From Bugula neritina (lineage: Eukaryota; Bryozoa; Gymnolaemata; Cheilostomatida; Bugulidae), in NCBI GenBank assembly GCA_964035545.1, contig OZ037770.1, positions 13,532,642-13,596,641 of the forward strand: a stretch of 64,000 nt of DNA, in the 5' to 3' direction. Of the stretch, positions 57,731 to 64,000 are shown in pieces. Position numbers and translations under genes: made by a program. Below the pieces are notes generated by a model, which saw only the letters and a program-made list of their open reading frames with translations, was not told where the DNA came from and searched no databases. Positions within the stretch are counted from its first letter, which is position 1. Each line of letters starts with the position of its first letter.

Positions 57731-60700
57731 TCACTCCTTATAAAGTGGGGGATTGTCTCCTCGGTAATCATTGCTGTACGACTGCGGGGCGGTGTAACCT
57801 TGCCCGTCTGGTATGGAAATTATTCCACTAGCCTCTGGTCTGCTGTACGATCTCTTGGACTCTAAATAAACAAACTGGGAGTTAGCTTCTATCGTCATAG
57901 ATTAAATAACGCCAGTTTCTACTGGCTGTGTGGGAGAGAACAAGATAATGAAATGCATCGTTTTACAGTTGGTGCTGGCATGTAACAATGTGCTGCATGC
58001 AAAGCTACAGGCATAATTTGACTTTTGGTATCAAGTTTGAAAATTTATTACTAAATTGAAATCAATTACTTCATAATATTATTATAACTCAATGAGTCAT
58101 GACAATCAAATGCAACTGGCCAACTAAAAGTCCTGCAAACTTGAATTAAGTATACAGTTGCAGCAACAGCTTTTTAATGACTGAAGAAATAAGTCTTATT
58201 AAGCTACTTTTAATTAACCAAAATCAACAAATATTCTGTAACTGAAACTTAATCTTGTCGAATTATCAGCCGAGACAATATAATAGGGAAGTGCAGAATG
58301 GAGGCAGCGTAAAACTAAAATATGTGGACTAGCATAGCGGTAGAAAGCAAATCTATGGACATGCTGACAAAGTGTCGTAACATAAACTATTTTATATAAC
58401 TCATAGTATTACCCTTTTGATTAAATGCCCTGCGTAAACAATTATTTATTCAGATTAGCTTAAAACATAATTTGATGCGTTTAAACAGAATTTAGGTCTC
58501 CAAGTAAGAGACAAGAGTTGAAGGCTGTCCACAAAAGCCAGTATAATTAATAAATATTATGCATCTATTGTCAATATATCTGTTCACTAATGAGATGGTT
58601 AAATAGGATTGCGCAATACAACTAAGCAGTTGCTTTTAGTTTCTAAGTAAGACAGCTTCTTACCTCTCAGAGGTGCCAACTTTTTAGCCCTCTTTGATCT
58701 TCTAGTTACAGGCTGGCCTAAAAGAGAAATACACAAAAATGATTTGCGTTTCCTACTCAAAGCCCCAGCTTTTAAGAAGCTTATTTACAAATAACTAGCA
58801 CAATTTTAAGTGATGATGTCACATTATTAAAAAAGAAAAATTATGTGAAATTTAAAAACACTTTAGCAGTTGCCTTCTCGTGCTATTAACTCACCATCCT
58901 GGTCCAACTCAACTGGCCCTTGTTTCTTCTTCAACGGATTCGTGACAACATTTGAAGCATTGAAATGAGCAAAACTGTAGTGGCCGCTTTCGTTCAGATG
59001 AGTGCTTGTTGTTTGACCTACAAATCAGATATTCAACTGCTGTGCTCAGTTTTCTGAATAGCAAATAATCATTATAATCATTATAATCATTAACCTCTAC
59101 ACAAACTTGTATTAAAACGTATAATACTCAAGTATTATATTTACTATTATTACAAATATTTAAAAACAGAAGGCAGCATGCAGTGATAAGCATTAGAATA
59201 ATACAGCTAAGCTGACATGCACAAGAGCACACAATAAGAAGACAACTTCCGTCATACCATGATAACATCGTTGAGTAACTGCTTTAACAACTGTGTAAAA
59301 GGAATTAAATTGACAATCACTTTTTAAAAAAAACGTAACTGTTGAAGTATTTTAAAGCTTGTTGAAACTTTGTTTAATTTTTATCGAATTATTCAATACT
59401 AATGAACACATTTTAGTTTTTTAATTTTACTAACAAATATTAATTAATAATTTATGTATTAAACTATTAATCAGCTTTCACTGATTCAACTGAAAACCAA
59501 TAGTTTAAGTGAATTTCTCAGTTTTCACTCTGAATACCTCAAATTTACTTTTGTTAAATCCACTACTCAAGACATTCCTAACTTCCTCTAGCAGAACTAC
59601 CCCTCTCTCCCCCCCCGACCGCTCCTTACTACATCCACTACTAGTGACTCTCACCTCCAACACTCCCATTCTCATAGAAGTACTGAGTGGGAGGTTTAGT
59701 GTAGTAATGGCCATGAACTGCCTGAGGTGTATATTCATCACCGTACTCTATTGGTTTGGGCTCTAAAATAGAATACACATAAATATACATTTAGTGTAAA
59801 ATTATAATAAAATAAAACATAGTATATAAAACTATCATAGGTCTCAGAAAGTTTGCCACATCTTTTGCTTTCTTTAAATGACGAAATGATTAGCGACAAC
59901 TTCCTATAACAGACTACAAAAGTGTTGTGCGGGTTGATCTCACAGGAAGCTACAGGCAGAGTGCAGACGTAAATAGAATAAAAGACTACGTCATCTAAAA
60001 GCAGCCAGCCAATCCCTGAGTAAGCAAAGGTTAAACTCGGTCTAGGTAGCAGTGATACCCGGGTAAGAGTGAGACGCAGTCTAAGTAAGAGTGAGACTCA
60101 AGTAGCAGTGAGACTCGAGTAAGAGTGAGACTCGGCACACTTAGTAGAGACAGATGGATAGACAGTGGTTAGAGTTCCACTCTGACTACGGTTATTAGTG
60201 TCCATTCTATCACCGTGTCCAACCAACTCACTACGGAACATTTAATCACTCTGATATCTAACCATTTCCTGTAGTCACTGGCTGAGTAGACTGAGAGTAG
60301 AAGTAAGAGGGTATGTTGGTGGCCGGATCCGCATGCGTCCCTTCATAGTTGTAATGCGGCACATCAGTAGCCCAGTCCGAAATCTCTTTCGGCGGTAAGA
60401 CGGTGTGTGGTTTACGGCGCTTTCTTCTTTTAGTCAACGGTTTCGGAGGATATTGTATTTGGGACACAGAAAGGGCGTCTTGATTGGTCGATGGCCAAGG
60501 CTGATGTTTATAAGCCAGAGTTGGGCTGACAGCGGGGCTTATTGAGGTGCCTACGGTATACGGCAATGTTATTTCAATAGCCTACCTATTGCTTCCATAA
60601 TGAAGGAAGTAAATGATACAATGTATATGCTCTTACCACCAGCAATGATACAACCATTGAACTATAACCCTTATGGTTTCAGTTCAGTGGATACAACTAC

Positions 60701-63609
60701 ATACTAATTTATTTCAAATTTCCAACCAACTGTTGAACTATAAACCTAACTAGACGGAATATATCAAGTATTATGTAACAAATTAAGGCAGCAACGTACC
60801 TCTACCAGCCAGCTCTTCCTGAGAAGTATGAGTTTTGTTCTTCTGGGCGTTGCGTTTCCTCACACAGAGAATGATGACGAGAATGAGTATGATAATAAGA
60901 GACAGACAGAACAGAACTATGATCAGGTAGATCCACCAAGCGAGAGTCGGGGCAGAGACGGGGCTGGTGTTCACTACAACCACATATGACTAATACGTGA
61001 ATCATAGCCTAATACGGAGTTGTGTGCACAATGTTTAGTACATGGTATTCGCTTAGCTTTTGTCACGACATTTACTGTCGATGTTAACCTACATTGATCT
61101 GAACAATCTGACACTTATCAATTCTCAAAAGTTGATCAAAAACTCTTGAAAGACCAAAAAGAAATTGTAAAAAAAGTCAAATAAAGTATGAAATACATAT
61201 GAGGCACAGAGCCAATAGCAAATTCATTATTTGACCTTTGAACTTGTCTGTGAAAACTAAAACAAAATGTAGCTAATCACAGACTGACACTAACAAAGCT
61301 AACCCATTCCTTAAATGTTATACTATGCTATGTAATATATACTATGATATATTATTTATTATAGTATATAATAGTATATAATATGTCATATATACTAGGA
61401 AATACTACAATATTTATTATATTATAACGTGTATTTTATTTCATTCATCTTATATTAAATCCTATCATATTGTATATTCAATTCACTGCTTCATAATCTT
61501 TTTATTGCTACTCATTATTACACTACACTATATTATTACATCATATTGTGTCATAAATACTGTGATGGAGACTTCTCTCTCTACTATTCAAGTTGAACTG
61601 CACATCAAAGTAATAAACTGGTTAATACCAGACACCAGCCACTAGTTCTAAGTTAGGTAAGCTCTGTCTATCTAAAAGCTCAGGCAGCAGCAATATTTAT
61701 ATTATATTATATTATCATATTATATTACATTATATTATTATATTATATTATATTATATTATATTATAATATTATATTATATTATATTATATTATATTCAC
61801 ATATGAAGCTTCTGCAAACACATACTTAGACCCTCAGCTGCAAACAAGTTATAAAACTGTTTTATGTAAAGTATATGAAAATTTGATTTGCATCTTCATT
61901 CGCACAAACTGGCAGTTTATCAAATAGACTTAATATGTCGTACTTAATAAAAATAATTTAGCCAAAATAATTCATGGCTCCAGATTAGTATCAAATATTA
62001 TTAAACATCAATCAACATGACTCTATAATACATGATATCAGCAAATACTACTTAAACAAGTCTTTTTTCACTTAATTAGAAGAATGCCATACCAAACAGC
62101 TGCATATTGATAAGGGACAGTTTACGGACATGCATGAAGAACTTTACCTTGAGCCCCAGCTGTGGGTCCGTCTTCACCCAGTGTGGTTTCTTCTGGTGCA
62201 GGTTCTGTCCTCCAGGAGAGGTGGAAACCCTTCTTGGCTATTCGGCTGTCGGCTGCAAAAAGCAGACGTCTAAGGATCAGCTGAAACGCGACTTCAGCCA
62301 TATTTACATCAAGTAGAGAAAGTGATTGATATTGATGTTATCAATACTTAAATTTTCGTTAAATTTAAAATTTGCTTAAAATTTTAAACTTCCATCACAA
62401 TTGTAATTTCAAGTAGAAGAATTGCACCAAGTAAAAGCAGTGATTGACTTATGAATGACTTATTATATTACAGATGATATAATAGAATATATATTATAGT
62501 GATTAGACTTAATGTTATCATTATCAAAATGTTAATTTTCAGTACAGAAATGAAAAAACTAACCCTCAAACCTGACTTCCATTCTATTGCCACTGGCCTT
62601 GTATGTGAGTATATCGGGCTTGTTTCCAGAGAGTTCCGCTATCACAGCGTCATTGTTCAATGGGTCCACAAGCTAACAACATAAACAAACAAAACTGTTA
62701 GCCTTCTGAGCGGTTGGTTAGGCTTTCAGTCAAAGTGAAAAAATATAAAAAATCAAATTTTATAATTTTGAGTAGAACTTAAACCTAGGGCTATTTACTA
62801 TCGCAGGTAAAAGTATTAACAAGTACCTGTAGGTCAAGATATGAGGTATGGCGAGTTACATGTTTAGTCTGAAAGCTTTTTATCAATGCCAGTGATTTAT
62901 TTGTAAGCTGCTTTTTCAAGCTAGCAAAATGCTAACTGTATTTCATCAGCATGAAAAATTATTCTCAGCCTCTTCAGGAATTTGACTATCAGTTATTTAC
63001 CTTAACTGTGTCAAACCGACGCTCCGTCGTGAAATCTTCCACATTGATAACAACGATGGTGCCGGGAGATGATGTAATATCCCACACATGGCTGTATGTG
63101 CCGGACGGCCAAAAGTAAGGCTTGGGATAAAATGGTGACTTTATGTCTCGACTGTCATCCTCCGTCAGAGAAGTTATCTGTCCATTGGCTAGAAGGAAGG
63201 ACAACTTCAAATCAGTTTGAATGAATTAAATGGTACAATATTTATTTACAAACAGAACTTTAAATCAAATATAAAGTGAGTTGATAAGCACTCTGAATTT
63301 CGCATTTGCGCTATCATGCAAACATAACAATTGTGCAATTATTATTTCAACAGAAACGACTTTATATCAGTACTAGCAAGTGTGGATATTCTTGACAACT
63401 AAAAGAAATACCACAATAACTTATTCTCAGCAGCTAAATTACTAAAATATTATCAAGCTAAAAGTTGATTTATCACGTACTAGGAGGAGGCACAATGGTG
63501 GGATCTGGGTTAGCCGAGACCGTAATGTTATCAACAGCGAAATCTCCGTCACCATAAATTCCAGCACCATTTAATGTTCTTTTAGCAGTGAATCGCAGTA
63601 AAAAAACTC
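57731..63609 (-). CDS. MAM/CUB single-pass receptor-like protein, 3' part (gene continues past window end)
   Basis: Ten exons in consistent phase: 63481-63609, 63001-63188, 62564-62672, 62148-62252, 60800-60973, 60263-60550, 59655-59762, 58895-59017, 58664-58717, 57731-57861, giving about 469 residues. The 5' end lies beyond 64000. In order: the end of a MAM-like domain (LLRFTAKR, then GDGDFAVDNITVS); a CUB-like domain over three exons (SPFYPKPYFW, VINVEDFT, ASGNRMEVRFE, KKGFHLSW) that lacks the usual cysteines; a short Thr/Pro linker; a transmembrane helix (WWIYLIIVLFCLSLIIILIL); and a cytoplasmic tail of about 270 residues. The tail has two basic clusters (TKRRKRRKPH; TRRSKRAKK), many tyrosines, and a PPLY motif three residues from the C-terminus. 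The architecture suggests a surface adhesion or co-receptor protein similar in kind to neuropilin-type molecules, but no orthologue is claimed. Confidence 0.75.
57862..58663. other. MAM/CUB gene, last intron: nothing recognised
   Basis: About 800 bp, AT-rich, no exon or repeat supported. Confidence 0.55.
60045..60135. repeat. GTAAGAGTGAGACTC repeat
   Basis: Four to five units of AGTAAGAGTGAGACTCGG-type sequence in the intron between exons at 59762 and 60263. Confidence 0.8.
60974..62147. other. MAM/CUB gene intron upstream of the TM exon
   Basis: Mostly AT-rich, with a TATAT tract at 61690-61800. No exon supported. Confidence 0.6.
61690..61800. repeat. TATAT microsatellite
   Basis: ATATTATATTATATTATAT units, about 110 bp. 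Confidence 0.93.
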
Positions 63610-64000
63610 CTGGAAATAGAGAATACATTTTATAGAAATTTAACTCTACATTTCAACAGTAAACTAGTAATATTTCAACAGGAAACTTGTAAGCTAATTC
63701 ATAATTGTTAAAATGCTGGAAACGTGATCAGTAAATTATCAATATTTCATCAGAAAGTTATTACTGCTTTGCCGTAATTATTATGAAAAAACACTAGAAC
63801 TAAGAAACAAAACAAACAATAAACAAAAACATTACACTGTGGTTAAAATAGAAATGAACAAAAAAATGTACTTTTTAGCATTGTACACCATTGAATGTTT
63901 TAAGATGCATTTTGTTTGACACTATGATAAGTTTGTTGAAATCTGTTGAATTCAAACTCATGTTCAAAAGTTTATGTTAGTTTCTAGTATTTAAACAAAA
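63610..64000. other. Intron of the MAM/CUB gene to window end
   Basis: No further exon recognised. The acceptor before 63609 requires at least one more upstream exon (phase 2 entry) outside the window. Confidence 0.6.

Overview
The window is AT-rich, intron-rich nuclear DNA from an invertebrate animal. Every gene is split by GT-AG introns (one is GC-AG). The orthologues are animal genes, and one (MOLO1 family) belongs to a family I know from invertebrates and not from vertebrates. I cannot fix the phylum from sequence alone. No rRNA, functional tRNA, CRISPR array or prokaryotic feature is seen. The exon models below were built by hand from splice sites, reading phase and family alignment; for each complete gene the exon lengths sum to a whole number of codons.

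Layout from left to right. (1) SLC44A choline-transporter-like gene, minus strand, 19 exons, 1078-19813. (2) ACADM medium-chain acyl-CoA dehydrogenase, plus strand, 12 exons, 21329-26916, divergent from SLC44A across a 1.5 kb shared upstream region. (3) A MOLO1-family (TPM domain) secreted or membrane protein, minus, 5 exons, 27526-31671. (4) KDM1A/LSD1 histone demethylase, minus, 16 exons, 33283-42331. (5) A small leucine-rich-repeat type II membrane protein, plus, 2 coding exons, 44296-45518. (6) MPC1 mitochondrial pyruvate carrier subunit, minus, 4 exons, 47538-52608. (7) An unrecognised single-pass membrane protein with a cysteine-containing ectodomain and a mucin-like stalk, minus, 53674-56243. 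(8) The 3' part of a MAM/CUB single-pass receptor-like gene, minus, 57731-63609, whose 5' exons lie beyond the window.

The genes are neighbours rather than a pathway. ACADM and MPC1 both feed mitochondrial fuel oxidation, and LSD1 uses the same FAD cofactor as ACADM, but nothing here suggests co-regulation.

The most unusual feature is how the introns carry tandem repeats. In KDM1A the 3' splice site of exon 7 has been amplified into a 32-nt array (about ten acceptor copies). Independently, the 5' splice site of exon 9 has been amplified into an array with ten donor copies. In ACADM two trinucleotide arrays start at the donor sites of introns 5 and 7 and stay open in the exon reading frame, so retention would add poly-Ser or poly-Leu tails. 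The last codons and stop of KDM1A appear to lie inside a decayed minisatellite. The introns also hold a tRNA-derived SINE family (five copies), several MITE or foldback elements (some within about 15 bp of a splice site), a nested transposon-like structure at 3.1-4.3 kb, a candidate LINE 3' end, and perfect 37-nt palindromes.
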